Source: Chionoecetes opilio
Lineage: Eukaryota > Arthropoda > Malacostraca > Decapoda > Majidae
Length of the DNA: 64,000 nucleotides
Reading direction: 5' to 3'
Assembly: GCA_016584305.1 (NCBI GenBank)
Contig: JACEEZ010013467.1
Coordinates: 27,501 to 91,500, forward strand
Positions 50,421 through 62,495 of this stretch are shown in pieces. Position 1 is the first letter of the stretch, and each line of letters begins with the position of its first letter. Position numbers and translations under genes: made by a program. The notes beneath the pieces were generated by a model. That model saw only the letters and a program-made list of their open reading frames with translations. It did no database searches and was not told the DNA's origin.

Positions 50421-51785
50421 TATTATATATTTACACATTACAGATTGGTCGAATAGAACACCATAACAGATGCAATACCACAACAAATTGTAGTACTGAT
50501 AATATTCATTTGATCTTGGTCAGTAATTAATTCTTGAAGCTTCTGCTGCAATTTCAAGTAAAGTAACATCTGGCAATGATGACGGACGGTTGGCAGGTGT
50601 CGCAATCGTAGTTGATACCGTTCACTAGAACACATGAATTTTACCATGATAAAGCCCAGCTAACCATCAACGGCGGGCCTACGTAGGCTGAAGAGCGGCG
50701 AATGGCGGCCGGCGGCGGCAAATTTACCTCCGTCAGCCCTCCGAAGGGCCGCTGGTGTATTTGCAGACTAGAAAATTTACTATGTTGAAAATTAATGTAC
50801 AGAATTTGAAGAATTGAATATTTCTATGTGTAAACATTTTGAAACAACAGTTATATGATTATCTTGATGTAGTATTACATCAGTAGTGACAAGCAGCGGC
50901 AACTTGACGTAAATCCTCTGGAGGCCCGCTGGTACCTACGTATTTGTAAGTGGGAAATATTCATTTCATATTATATATATTAACACAGTAATATACATAG
51001 TATCTCAATATCGGTACCATCACTATTATTAGGCCTGTTCAAGCTATTAAAAATTGTTATAGAAGTTTTTATAATAGTTTATAGAAATGATCATATTTCA
51101 GTTTATTTCAAATATTGCCAGCTTGTTCAGCAACACCCAGAGATACATAGAAATAAAGATGAGATATACGTACATAGGAAGGAGTTTACATGGAAAAAGG
51201 TTATCAGTTAGTCTATGTGTGTAGCTAGCTAGTATCATATAAAAATAACATTTGATTAACCGAGCAAAGATTACGGGATAACACAAGGTCATATTTTCCC
51301 TTATTTCAATAACTTCCAACATATTATCAACACATATCAATACGCAATGGTACACCTATTACTATCATGAGTTCTTCTGCATCATTTTACATTGAAAGTA
51401 TGATTATTAATAAATCACAAATACTAGAAACGTAACCTAAATGCTGTAAACAATGATGTTTGCCATATGTATAATAAACTCTTCCCATCCCTCATCTAGG
51501 CCATAAAAGGTTTACCAAGTATGCATAGGTACTGCATGGCACAGTTTACAAGGCCACTGATGTTCTCATTGCATTCCTAGTGTAATAATATACATAATAT
51601 GGACGAAACATGATTATATTATTATAAAGAAACAATATGGAGGGTGCATTATCGTTTCAAGTATTAAACCTTTTTTATGATAATTTTTATGTCTACAATC
51701 TTGCCTGCGTGTGGAGCAAAAATGTTTTTTTCTTATAGATAAAGCTACATCGGAGATAACATTTTATGGAGACACGCATCATATT
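50421..51785. other. No gene recognised
   Basis: AT-rich. Two short related GC stretches (CCGAAGGGCCGCTGGT at about 50740 and TGGAGGCCCGCTGGTA at about 50920). Otherwise nothing. Confidence 0.55.
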
Positions 51786-51788
51786 TTT

Positions 51789-52373
<585 letters not shown>

Positions 52374-52459
<86 letters not shown>
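52374..52459. repeat. (AT)n microsatellite
   Basis: About 86 bp of AT between pg1 and T1. Confidence 0.95.
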
Positions 52460-52465
<6 letters not shown>

Positions 52466-52689
52466 ACCCTCGTTTTCCCGGACCTTCATTTCCCAGATAT
52501 CGAATTTGCCGGACAAAATCTGAGGTCCGGGGAAATGTCAGAGTCCCGGACAAATGCCTGGTCCAGTCCATAAATCGACAAAGTTGTCCGGCGGTCCGAG
52601 CGCCTCCTGTCACCCCTGGTCAGTGTCCGTGCCTTCCGCCAGGTGGCAGCATGCTCAACGGTCGTATTGTTTACATTTGAAAACAAAAC

Positions 52690-53060
52690 ACTCACGGTTC
52701 ACCTGCACCGCCTCTGTCAGTCCCCTGACTCCCACTGCCACTGGTGCAGGAATGTCTCTGAGACTATTGAACACTTTCTGCTGCAGTGTCCGCAGTTCCA
52801 CTCCCACCGTGTAGTGCTTTCAACTCCTCACCCTGAACGTCACCATCTTTGACCTGCCTACCCTGCTGGCGGCGGCTGGCCTCCCGTCAGGTGTCAGCAT
52901 GCATTCTCTAGGCAGAGAGGAGTGGGACAGGAGACTAGAGCAGAAAGACGGGGCCCTGTGTACAGTGTTAGGGCTGTATGGGGACAGAAAGGAAACAAAG
53001 TATTGTAAACCTCACCAAAGTGCTCCTAACGCAGTGCTGGGAGATAAGAACACAAGAGAC
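52690..53060 (+). pseudogene. LINE L1x fragment inside T1 (left)
   Basis: LTVHLHRLCQSPDSHCHWCR, NVSETIEHFLLQCPQFHSHR and on: the C-terminal zinc motif, with His for Pro in the first Cys pair region (CHWC). It continues into AGREEWDRRLEQKDGALCTV-type coding. Confidence 0.8.
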
Positions 53061-53539
53061 AATGAATTAGGATGATAACACTGGTCGACAAAAAAAAATC
53101 GAAGATATGGTTCTGGACTAAATGAAGCTGATTATAGGTAAATCGACCCTGCTGAACTCGAATCTGATGTTCAATTAACTCTATCACGTCCAGTTTTTGA
53201 GAACCAGACGCAATTCATGAAAAAATATGGGTAAAATCAGCAGAAATAGGTTTCACCAATGTTTTCATTTTAAACTCTTAATCTTTTCTTTTCTCAAGCC
53301 TATTTAGGGCAGTGTAGTGTTTTTGAGTCAGTGTGGTTTGTGCAGTGAGCAGGGGAGGGTGTGCGCGCTGCGTATTGGCGAGGGGTTAGCAGGCTGTGTA
53401 GTACATTTTTACTTACTGATTGTACAGCTATTGACATATGTTTAAACATTTTATTTTTCTTTGCAGATATGATGTGTTTGATTTAGTGGAGTCCTAATTT
53501 TAGTTGGTTTACGTATATAGTACCTTGTACCGGGCTGTG

Positions 53540-53971
53540 ATGGAGCGCCGTAACTGTGTGAATGCATCGGACAGTTTTTGTTACATATGTGGAATTTTTA
53601 CCCCTGACAGTCTGAAGAAACCTCTTACAAAGAATGTTAAAGCAGCTTATCTGCATTACTTCAAGTGCAGTATAGGTGATCAAGATAAGAAGTGGGCCCC
53701 TCACGTAGCATGCAACCCCTATGTGAACCACTTGAATGAATGGATGCATGGCAAACGGCCATCAGGCATGGCATTCGGCATCCCAATGGTTTGGCGTGAA
53801 CAAAAGGATCACAGTACTGATTGCTACTTCTGCCTCACTAACATCAAAGGATATTCAGTACAAACGCGAGCTAAAATCAGGTATCCTGACGTACCTTCTG
53901 CCATCAGGCCTGTGCCACATGGTCCTGATCTCCCAAGATGTGGCACATTTTCGAATATATTTGGAACATAA
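53540..53971 (+). CDS. K-family protein, N-terminal Cys-rich domain (truncated)
   Basis: I choose the ATG at 53540 (MERRNCVNASDSFCYICGIF), because it aligns with the start of the domain in K3. Cys pattern: C-x7-C-x2-C, then FKCSIGDQDKKWAPHVACNP, FGIPMVWREQKDHSTDCYFC and LTNIKGY, then PSAIRPVPHGPDLP, a family-conserved Pro-rich end of the domain. The frame ends soon after (CGTFSNIFGT). The Cys/His arrangement suggests zinc binding, with possible DNA binding. The catalytic-like C-terminal half is missing, so this is complementary to K1. Confidence 0.75.
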   Translation: MERRNCVNASDSFCYICGIFTPDSLKKPLTKNVKAAYLHYFKCSIGDQDKKWAPHVACNPYVNHLNEWMHGKRPSGMAFGIPMVWREQKDHSTDCYFCLTNIKGYSVQTRAKIRYPDVPSAIRPVPHGPDLPRCGTFSNIFGT

Positions 53972-54100
53972 TTTAAGTATATTTTTTGCCAGATATGTAC
54001 ATTAGGTCCTAATAAAGCCGCAGGCACCACCAGAATTTAATTACGAGTAATATATATTAACGTAGGGGGATTGTTTCGATTAATTATATAATTATATATA

Positions 54101-54875
54101 CAGGGAGGTCCCGAAGATACGAGCAGTTAGGTTCCACCTGGCATACTCGTAAAGCGAAATCTCGTATAACGAAACACATAACTAATGGTAAAATATAGGT
54201 TTGGTTCCAGGACCCCATCAATTTATTATTAAAAAAAAAAAAAAAAAACATGTTTTTCAAGCTAAAATAAACTATAGCAAACACAACAAACACACAGCGT
54301 CTATATTACTGAACTACCTATTCTGTAGAAAAAGCATTCTGAAAGAGAAAATAGCACCCAAAATAACAAACTGCACATTAATTAAACATAAAACATGCAT
54401 AACAAGCAAAAAAGACGTTGTAATGTAGGGGACGCCGCGTGATACAAGAGAAGGTAGTGTAGCGGTCCCAAGGTTGGGGCCGCACACCTGCTAATTACCC
54501 CTAAAGGTCAGGCCTTGCCATACATATGCTTAATTACCCTTCAGGTCAAGCCTTGCTGGGGGTGACCTGACTGCGGTCCCAAGGTTGGGGCCGCACACCT
54601 GTTAATTACCCCTAAATGTCAGGCCGCGCCATATGCTTAATTACCCTTCAGGTCACGGCTTGCTACGGGTGACCTCACTGGGGTCAACCAAATCCCCCTT
54701 TGTCCAGCCCGGGAGTGGTAGGGCGCACATTTTGAACTTGATAATTTTACTTACCCCAGTTTGAATGTCGTATCATTGGATTTTCGATCTCGTATATTGA
54801 AAATAGACCCTAATTTACACCTCTCGTATCATCGGATTCTCGTATACCGAATGCTCGTATAATGGGACCTCCCTG
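54101..54875. mobile_element. pogo/Tigger-like element pg2, copy a
   Basis: Ends CAGGGAGGTCCCGAAGATAC and (inverted) CAGGGAGGTCCCATTATACG, TA-flanked. Inside are two copies of a 115-bp unit (CCCAAGGTTGGGGCCGCACA; GGTCAxGCCTTGC). Confidence 0.85.
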
Positions 54876-55194
54876 TACGTACGTATATAATTACAATAGC
54901 TATTAAAATTTAAAATGCCGATATTTAAAAAACTATACGTGCTAGAGAAAAAGCAATGCCATTTTTGAAATCAGCAGCGAAAATGCTTTCCAACCCACAC
55001 ACAATGAACTCAGAACCATTTTTGGTGTCGACCAGTGTAATCAAAGGACTGAAAACTGATCAAAATGTCTTTCCCAGGTGAAATAAACAAGGGAAGAGTT
55101 AGCAAGTTTTGTTAACGAAGGAGACAAAGTGGAAGAGGACCTATGAAGTGATACTAAGCGACAACGGTCACAAGAAGAAGAAGAAGAAGAAGCT

Positions 55195-55575
55195 CAGCGG
55201 TCATATTGTTTACATTACACTCACGGTTCACCTGCACCGCCTCCGTCAGTCCCCTGACTCCCACTGCCCCTGGAGCAGGAACGTCTCTGAGACTATTAAA
55301 CACTTTCTGCTGTAGTGTCCGCGCTTCCACTCCCACCGTGTAGTGCTACACCCTTAACTCCTCACCCTGAAGGTCGCCACCTGTGACCTGTGACCTACCC
55401 ACCCTGCCGGCGGCGGCTGGCGTCCACCCCTCCCGGCAACACGCTGTCATCCGCCTCACCTGTGCCTTCCTGAGGAAGACAGGTTAACTACAGCGCCTGT
55501 GATAGCATCATAGGACATCACCAGGGCTCATAGATTTCCCCAAGGGCTCCTCGCAGCCCTAAAAACAACAACAAA
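55195..55575 (+). pseudogene. LINE L1x fragment inside T1 (right, with 3' end)
   Basis: LTVHLHRLRQSPDSHCPWSR, NVSETIKHFLL then stop: the second zinc Cys is changed to Ser. Runs through CTCGCAGCCCTAAAAACAAC to an ACAACAA tail, giving the complete L1x 3' end used here as reference for the site where G inserted. Confidence 0.82.
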
Positions 55576-56012
55576 GTGACGTAAAAGTCCGCGGCGGGGT
55601 AGTTGATATTGGCGGTTGCCGGACAGTAAATACTAGAGTAGGATAAACGTCCAGGGGTGGGTAATTGCCTCGAACTTTTGCGATTCCCGGACCAGTGCTC
55701 CCCCCTATTAGTCCGGGAAAACGAGGGTTGTGTGTATATATATATATATATATATTAAATTGAAAATAATTAGTTTGTGTGTGGTTTTGCCATGTGAACT
55801 CTTGGATTTTACGAGATTTTTTTCACCAGTTTTATGTAAGGATGTAGGCACGTCTATTGCACGATAATTAAATAGGCACGTCTATTTCACAATAATTAAA
55901 TGTCCATTTATTCACGTGAACTTATCATCTAAATTTTCACGTGGGGAAAACATGAATTTCTGGTGAATCTACGTGTTCACAAGTTTCTACCAGATTTACA
56001 CGCAGAAACGAC

Positions 56013-56160
56013 ATGAGCCGTGTTTTTGTCGTCCAAGCACCGTCTTGGTACGAAGACCGTTTTTTGTCGTGATTGGTTTCTGCGATAAAAACACAACAAG
56101 CTTGGTAGAAGCCGAAATAATAATCAGCGCAAAACATTGCAAACAATATCACAAAGTAGT
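56013..56160. repeat. Repeat holding the uninterrupted K1 target
   Basis: Starts AGCCGTGTTTTTGTCGTCCA (J-type end) and contains AAGCTTGGTAGAAGCCGAAA, TAATAATCAGCGCAAAACAT: the inverse of sequences on both sides of K1, joined without an insert. Confidence 0.82.
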
Positions 56161-56577
56161 ATAACACACATTTCAGCAAGTGTTATCACTTTGAGGTGAA
56201 TACTGAAGGTATATTATGAAGGTTAAAATAAACAATAACAACACAGAGACGAAAGGGTAGCCAGTTGTCAAAAGCACCGAAAATATAGCCAGGATGGGGC
56301 CTGCGTTTCTGTTGCCTAACTATTTACCTTATGTGTTATGTGTGGTGACGATGAGTGTCAATATACATCCAGTCCAGTCTCTTCAGATATATTATAAAAG
56401 AGAAACAACATTCCGCATCAGGTGAAAACGTCTCAGTTATTTTAATGCCACAAATTCACCTCTCTTGATATAATGTGGTGATCATGAGTGTCATTATTCT
56501 GACTGCCCTGCCTGATATGGTGTGTGTGCGACTGCAGGCATGCACATTTCTTCTATTTTTCACGTTTCACAAGGAAC

Positions 56578-56920
56578 TGTGATTATTTTTTTCTGGTGAG
56601 TTTTGATGTGGTTTGAATTAATCTGCTAACCGTTTCTGAGGCAATCACTTTTTTGGGTGGAGGGGAGTGAAGGTTAGGTTAGGTTAGGTATAGCTTATAT
56701 GTTAGGTAAAGGTTAGGTTAGGTTAGGTAATGGCTAGGCCAGGTTAGGTAAAGGTTAGAATAGGTTAGGTAAAGGTTAGGTTAGGTATAGGTGCGGAAAT
56801 GTTGAATTTTGTTTTTCAATCATTATTTGTCGCAAATCACTTAAAAAAAAATATTTGCGACAGAAACGGTTACAAGATTGATTCAAAACACATCAAAACT
56901 CATCAGAAAAAAATAGTTAC
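56578..56920. mobile_element. MITE-like inverted repeat with TTAGG centre, copy 2
   Basis: Inverse of 36653-36992, inside a larger inverted block 56400-56985. The centre has GGTTAGGTTAGG and GGTAAAGGTTAGG. Confidence 0.65.
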
Positions 56921-56987
56921 GTCCACCAAAGTGAATTCGGTATCAAACTGGAAATTTAGCAAAGCTTTTTGGATAATGGGGAATAAG

Positions 56988-57694
56988 CAGTGGTGGGCGC
57001 CGTTAATAAAAAAATTAATTTCGTTAACCGTTAATCCGTTATCCAAAAAATTAACTTCGATAACCGTTAATCAGTTAATTCTTTAAAAATGTAACGGAAG
57101 TTATCGATAAACCGTTAACGTTAATTTTTATTCAAGAAAAAAAACAAAAACTCAGTTTTTGCTCTAAAACTACCTAAAAACACCTTTGAAAAGTGCCAAA
57201 ACTATAAAATCAGCCTTTATGTTTTTTTCTAAGGGCTTAGCACTTCCTTTTATATATGGCGCTGCGTTGCGTGCTATGGTGCAATATCTTATTTGTTTAT
57301 TAAAGAAACTTTATATGATCTATTAATAGAAAATAACTGCTTAAATATCGAATACATAAAATATCATTTTGAACTCACAATTCAAAGCTTAATTGAAAAG
57401 TTATTTATAATAATAAGTGGCGTTATATCGGGGTTGAAAGAATGACGCGTACAATATTAAATATGCTAAGACTACATCTGTATTGAAAATCTGAAAATAA
57501 TAGAAACTTTTAAATGTTTACGGTTTTTATGAAATTTTTGGGTTAGCGGACTTGAGTTAACGGAGGTTAAATATAACGGAAGTTAATAAGTCCGATAATG
57601 ATTTCCAAAGTTAACTTAAAAGTTAAATCGTTAACGAAAATGCTAACTTCGTTAATTAACGATTAACGGATTAACGGTTTGGTGCCCACCTTTG
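56988..57694. mobile_element. Non-autonomous hAT-like element with TTAACGG repeats
   Basis: Ends CAGTGGTGGGCGCCGTTAAT and (inverted) CAAAGGTGGGCACCAAACCG. Both subterminal regions are packed with GTTAACCGTTAATCCGTTA-like repeats. No clear 8-bp duplication: the left flank continues the 36.6-kb type block, the right flank is pg2 copy c. Confidence 0.55.
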
Positions 57695-58058
57695 GTAATT
57701 AACAGGTGTGCGGCCCCAACCTTGGGACCGCAGTCAGGTCACCCCCAGCAAGGCTTGACCTGAAGGGTAATTAAGCATATGTATGGCAAGGCCTGACCTT
57801 TAGGGGTAATTAGCAGGTGTGCGACCCCAACCTTGGGACCGCTACACTACCTTCTCTTGTATCACGCGGCGTCCCCTACATTACAACGTCTTTTTTGCTT
57901 GTTATGCATGTTTCATGTCTTGTTGTGCAGTTTGTTATTTTGGGTGCTATTTTCTCTTTCAGAATGCTTTTTCTACAGAATAGGTAGTACAGTGTGGGTA
58001 ATATAGACGCTGTGTGTTTGTTGTGTTTGCTATAGTTTATTTTAGCTTGAAAAACATG

Positions 58059-58104
<46 letters not shown>

Positions 58105-58225
58105 TTGTTGGGGTCCTGGAACCAAACCTATATTTTACCATTAGTTATGTGTTTCGTTATACGAGATTTCGCTTTACGAGTATGCCAGGTGGAACCTAAC
58201 TGCTCGTATCTTCTGGACCTCCCTG
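57695..58225. mobile_element. pg2, copy c (left part missing)
   Basis: Matches the inner and right part of pg2 and ends CTGGACCTCCCTG followed by TA. A poly-T run lies at 58050-58099. Confidence 0.8.
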
Positions 58226-58457
58226 TATAAGGCAACAAAAATTCCAACAAGTGTACATATAAAAATTTTAATTAAGGAAAAATAGAAACATATATTGTTA
58301 AAGGAACATTTACTGATATAAAAGAAAGTATGCGAATACAAAAAAACTAAAATGCTGATTTTATACAAATAGTTTTCCTGAGGTACTTATACTGGCACTT
58401 GGTCACAAATATCACACACTTATCAAACTCTAGTCCAGTCCAGTCCACTCCAGGCAC

Positions 58458-59625
58458 TTAGGCAACTATCTCATGGTACTTTATGAAGCAGTTGATCTCA
58501 GCATTGAGGCACAGGTTGACCTTGCAGACCCTGCAGAGCACGTTTGACCTCAAGATGTGCCCCTTCCTGCTGCAGAGCCTGCAGGTCTGGTGGGTAGTGT
58601 AGACAGGGGCATGGAACAAGGTCAGGTCAAACCTCACAGAGTTCTCTGGCACATGACTACGGTGCCCCCTGACAGGCATGGGGACATCAACAGTGGTGTT
58701 GAGGCTGCCTGGAGCTGCTGAGCTTCTTCGGGGGCGTGATGTGCCTGGCCTTTGGCCGCTGGCACTCCTGAACACCTGGATCCTGAAGTTCTTCAGTGTC
58801 AGTCCAGTCTCAGCAAGAGATATGCAGTCCCGCCTGTACACCTGGATCCAGGCATTGGTGATGCTGAGATCTATGACATATGCTAACATTCGCATGTACC
58901 ACCTCTTGGCCTTCATGGGGCTGCGGATGAGATGGACCAGCATGCTGCTGTTGTCAATGTCCCCCATGTTGGCATTGTAGCTCTTGATGACAGCAGGGCA
59001 GCTCACATCCTCCTTCTTGGTGTGACTGTAGTACCGAGAGACAGAGGATATGGGCTCCACCCCCATGTCTGTTGACAGCAGAGTGACAATCCTCTTGTCC
59101 TTCCACTGCATGAGGGCCAGGATGCCATCGTCACTAGTGACGTAGTCACAAGTACCAAGAGGGACAGCCTTCTTCTCCATCTCCTTGGTGGCCTTGAGTG
59201 GAGGCTTGCCTATCCTGTTGTCCCTGTCTGTCCCCGTGTATCTGCAGTTCTGGTCCTTGAGGTAACGAACTATCTCCAGGCTGGTGAAGAAGTTGTCTGC
59301 GAAGATGGCTGTGGTGGTGGAGCAGGACATAGGGCTGGCCAGGACAGAAACTATCTGTTTGGTGGAACGCATGACTTCTTGTTCAGGTGTCAGGGGGACA
59401 CCGGAAGCCTCCACTATAGACTTCCCCTGTTATAGTACCATGTCCTGATTAGGCTATCCTCAGAAGCCCTGGTAAAACAACTTGAATCCCCATTTGTCTG
59501 GCTTGTTTTGAATGTACTGCCTAAGGTTGCCAGCTCTCTTACCTTTATAGGCAACCATGACCTCATCCACAGGCTGCTTGGGGTTCTGTGGCCACTCCTG
59601 AAAATAGTATTCATGAAGCTGCGTC
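58458..59625 (-). pseudogene. piggyBac-like transposase with C-terminal zinc domain, 5'-truncated and frameshifted
   Basis: Minus strand. 318 codons are open from MEASGVPLT (59414) to the end; upstream, frames 59625-59415 give WPQNPKQPVDEVMVAYKGKR (first catalytic Asp region), then GFKLFYQGF with a stop, and EDSLIRTW in another frame. Motifs in the open part: TTTAIFADNFFTSLEIVRYL (second Asp, F-x-D-N-F-F), SYNANMGDIDNSSMLVHL (third Asp region), RWYMRMLAYVIDLSITNAW. The last 45 residues form a Cys-rich zinc motif (TCRLCSRKGHILRSNVLCRV, then CKVNLCLN). This is the normal order of PGBD-type transposases. No TTAA-flanked ends found nearby; the N-terminal third is missing. Confidence 0.85.
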
Positions 59626-59639
59626 GGGCGTATGATCAG

Positions 59640-60090
59640 ATATAGACATACCCTTACTTGCCCTAGCCTTAGGTGAATAGGGCATATGATCAAATATGGT
59701 GTCACCATTTTTCACGCAATGAATGAACTAATTTATATAGATCTTAGGTAAATGACACCTATCTCAATATTTAGTACAACTATTCATCTGTATAAGGTGT
59801 GTGTTTCATGAACTTACCATTATTCATTACGATGTTAGGGCCGTGGGCGTGGGACTGAGTAGAGGTGCAGACACACACTTCACGAACTCTGAAGGAAGAC
59901 TGAAGTTTGAGACGCTCTGGGCCGTAGCTGAGTGGGCAGACACCATGACGTCACTTGCTGTGACGTAGCCTGATCTTTGCTGATTGGCTGGGGAAAATCA
60001 CCACGTTTCTACTGCTTCACAGAGAGGCGAAGGGGGGCCATTTTGGACGCCCATTTTAGTTACCAAATATGGTTCGTTGCCCGATAAAGG
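59640..60090. other. No feature recognised
   Basis: No reading frame or repeat partner noticed. Confidence 0.5.
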
Positions 60091-60091
60091 G

Positions 60092-60480
60092 TTATTTCTT
60101 CTTCTACAACCATTTGTCATTACTACTTTGTCACATTATGTTATTTTTCATGTCAAGGAGCCTTTCTTAACCTCAGCCACTCATCATAGTCTGCTCCAAT
60201 GTCCTTTCTTTTCTCTTTTGTTTCCACGGGATAATTTTCTACAAGACAGCCTGAGAGGTGTCTTCGCAACGCTTGCTTGCTATTCCTGATGGTCATGATG
60301 ATAGGCATGGATTTCCCCGCATCTGTACGGCATCACAACAAAGCCACGCGGCACCGAAACTCCCGTTTTCTAATGCTTGTTCTGTAGTCCCGTCTTCGTA
60401 CCAAGACCGCGCTCAAAAACAGCAAATCTTAGGTTGGTCTTCGTAATCCAAAACGATGCTTGGACGACAAAAACACGGCT
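60092..60480 (-). repeat. Repeat J, uninterrupted copy
   Basis: Complement of the three J pieces of the 26.4-35.5 kb stack, contiguous here. Provides the empty sites for the LINE (near 60450) and for Q (near 60245-60255). Confidence 0.82.
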
Positions 60481-61029
60481 ATGAAAATCTTCACCTGTGC
60501 CCACTGGGAAGTTGTGAGCTGAACGCGTTATAAATATTAAGTTTATAATTCAGAAACCGTTCATGATAGGTCAGTGTAGACGCGAGACCAGTGTTGCCAC
60601 CTCAGTGTAGGGGAAGGGACTAATTCTGTATGATTTTCACGCATAGTTACAAGCAAGCGCGAAGCGCTCGAGAGTCCTCACTGGATACGGGATTTTTCTC
60701 ACATCTAGCGGCCGACCCGACCCAACCGACTGTCACGCTTTTCAGGAGCTTATATCTTTGGAATCCCGCTTCCGATTGACAAGCGGTCTTCACCATCTGA
60801 TAGCCCCATTCAATCCCTATTCGTGCTTACAGACAAATTCCTTGCTATCGGGTTTCTACGGGCTCGCTCGTCCTTCGCCGATTAAGGCGTCTTACTGGTA
60901 ATATATCATACTTCTAGTTTAAAGCAGTTTTTCTTTGAAAATTGCAAGTTAGACTGAACCTAAGAACAAAAAATAGATATTGCAACCCAACATATTTTAT
61001 TAACATCTCCATACTTACATACATACATA
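60481..61029. other. No feature recognised
   Basis: Unassigned sequence; 60640-60900 is more GC-rich than its neighbours, without an open frame. Confidence 0.5.
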
Positions 61030-61130
61030 CAGGAGAACCTCGTTTATCCGGCACCCACGGGGGGGAGCGCATGCCGGATAACTCATTTTGCCGTTGTTTT
61101 GAGAGTTACTCTTATGGAATCGCTCAAAAT

Positions 61131-61184
<54 letters not shown>

Positions 61185-61406
61185 CCCCATCACAAGGAAC
61201 CGGCCAAGGGCACAACAAAAATGGGTAATACAAAGCCCGCTTAGTTGCCAGTCCCTATAAAGAAGACAGTAAGAGAATAAAATAAAAAAGAGGGGTGAGC
61301 CAATTTAGTTCGGGAGGTGTCTTGTTACTCTTATTTTGAAAAGATGTAAGTCATAGGAAAGTGGAAAAACAGAAACAGGAAGAGAGTTCCAGAGTTTATC
61401 AGTGGG

Positions 61407-61449
<43 letters not shown>

Positions 61450-61519
61450 CCTGGGTCGATTAGTGCCGTTGTTTTGAGGCTGCCGTTGTTTTGAATGCCG
61501 GTTAAACGAGGTTCTCCTG
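61030..61519. mobile_element. pg1, copy b (inverted relative to copy a)
   Basis: Ends CAGGAGAACCTCGTTTATCC and complement of CAGGAGAACCTCGTTTAACC, TA-flanked. Contains, on the minus strand, the same LINE 3' end (LWNSLPVSVFPLSYDLHLFK, IRVTRHLPN) with long poly-T/A tracts (61134-61184 and 61410-61448). Confidence 0.82.
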
Positions 61520-62144
61520 TACATAGATATCTTAACATTTCCATTTTAATACCCGCCTCCATAAAAAAGAAAATAATACTCAAATTAAAAAGTATACATA
61601 TAACTGCATTAAAAAAGCTCCTTTAAAAGTGAAATTGTTTGGCAATAACAGACTCTTGCAATATATAGTGTGATGGGGGGGAAGGGGTCTTCTTGCTTCT
61701 TACTTCTTCTTATCTTCTCTCTTCTCTTTACTCTTTCTTGCTGTTGAGATATTCTGAGGGGGATTCCTGAAGGGGCAGTCTTAGTCAAGGGGGGTGGGGG
61801 TAAATCAGGCCCTGTCGACAGAGACTTGCATAGTGGCCCTAAGATGGAGCCAGGTGATGCTTCCATGGGGGTTTCCCCTTGTACCCGACAGAGGCTTCAC
61901 ATTGCCCTGGGCTACAGTTACCTTCTGTAATCCCGTCAGTATATCCTTCCAACAGACATTAGACTCAGGCTGTTAATTCATAATTCGGAAATAAATAATT
62001 TCCTTTTTCCTTGCATCGCACCGGATTAAAACCGATACTACATCAGATTTTGCACCAAACACGGGCGCGTTAACCATTTCTGTCAATAAGGACGTTTCAC
62101 TTGACCGAGTGGTTCTGGTGTATTTATGTTCATTACAATAGAAA

Positions 62145-62150
<6 letters not shown>
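61520..62150. other. No feature recognised
   Basis: 61660-61960 is pyrimidine/G-rich with no repeat partner seen. No gene. Confidence 0.45.
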
Positions 62151-62151
<1 letters not shown>

Positions 62152-62201
<50 letters not shown>

Positions 62202-62215
62202 TTCAATCTGTGTGT

Positions 62216-62253
<38 letters not shown>

Positions 62254-62401
62254 TGTAGCAGAAGTGGGCACCGCAAACGAAAATCCACTTCCGCAACCAC
62301 AAGTCCGCAAATCCGCAAACCAATGATGAGATATTTTCTCTGCATATATTGCAAAAATAGAGGTAAAGCACTTTATGGTAGTAAATTTATATATTATTTA
62401 C

Positions 62402-62492
<91 letters not shown>
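62152..62492. repeat. (GA)n, (GT)n and (AT)n microsatellites
   Basis: GA 62152-62198, GT 62208-62252, AT 62405-62492 with one TATTA break. Confidence 0.95.

Positions 62493-62495
<3 letters not shown>

Larger units (their letters stand above)
53079..55037 (+). mobile_element. Transposon K2, TAA duplication
   Basis: Ends CACTGGTCGACAAA and TGTCGACCAGTG; TAA at 53076-53078 and 55038-55040. Subterminal motif inverted at 53150-53199 and direct at 54927-54978. It encodes the N-terminal part of the K protein only and contains pg2 copy a (54101-54875). Net length about 1.18 kb. Confidence 0.85.
52460..55734. mobile_element. Composite Tigger-like element T1 (3.3 kb)
   Basis: Ends CACACAACCCTCGTTTTCCC, GGAC and exact complement (GTCCGGGAAAACGAGGGTTG, TGTG), each flanked by TA in AT repeats. 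Interior order: end-proximal CCGGAC repeats, a LINE L1x fragment, K2, a second L1x fragment, then end. The duplicated L1x pieces in the same orientation suggest rearrangement or two insertions. No pogo transposase seen. Confidence 0.75.

Noticed and set aside
58014..58199. Short frame with poly-Phe (also 54084 and 63146)
   Set aside because: Translation of pg2 with its poly-T tract; present in all pg2 copies.
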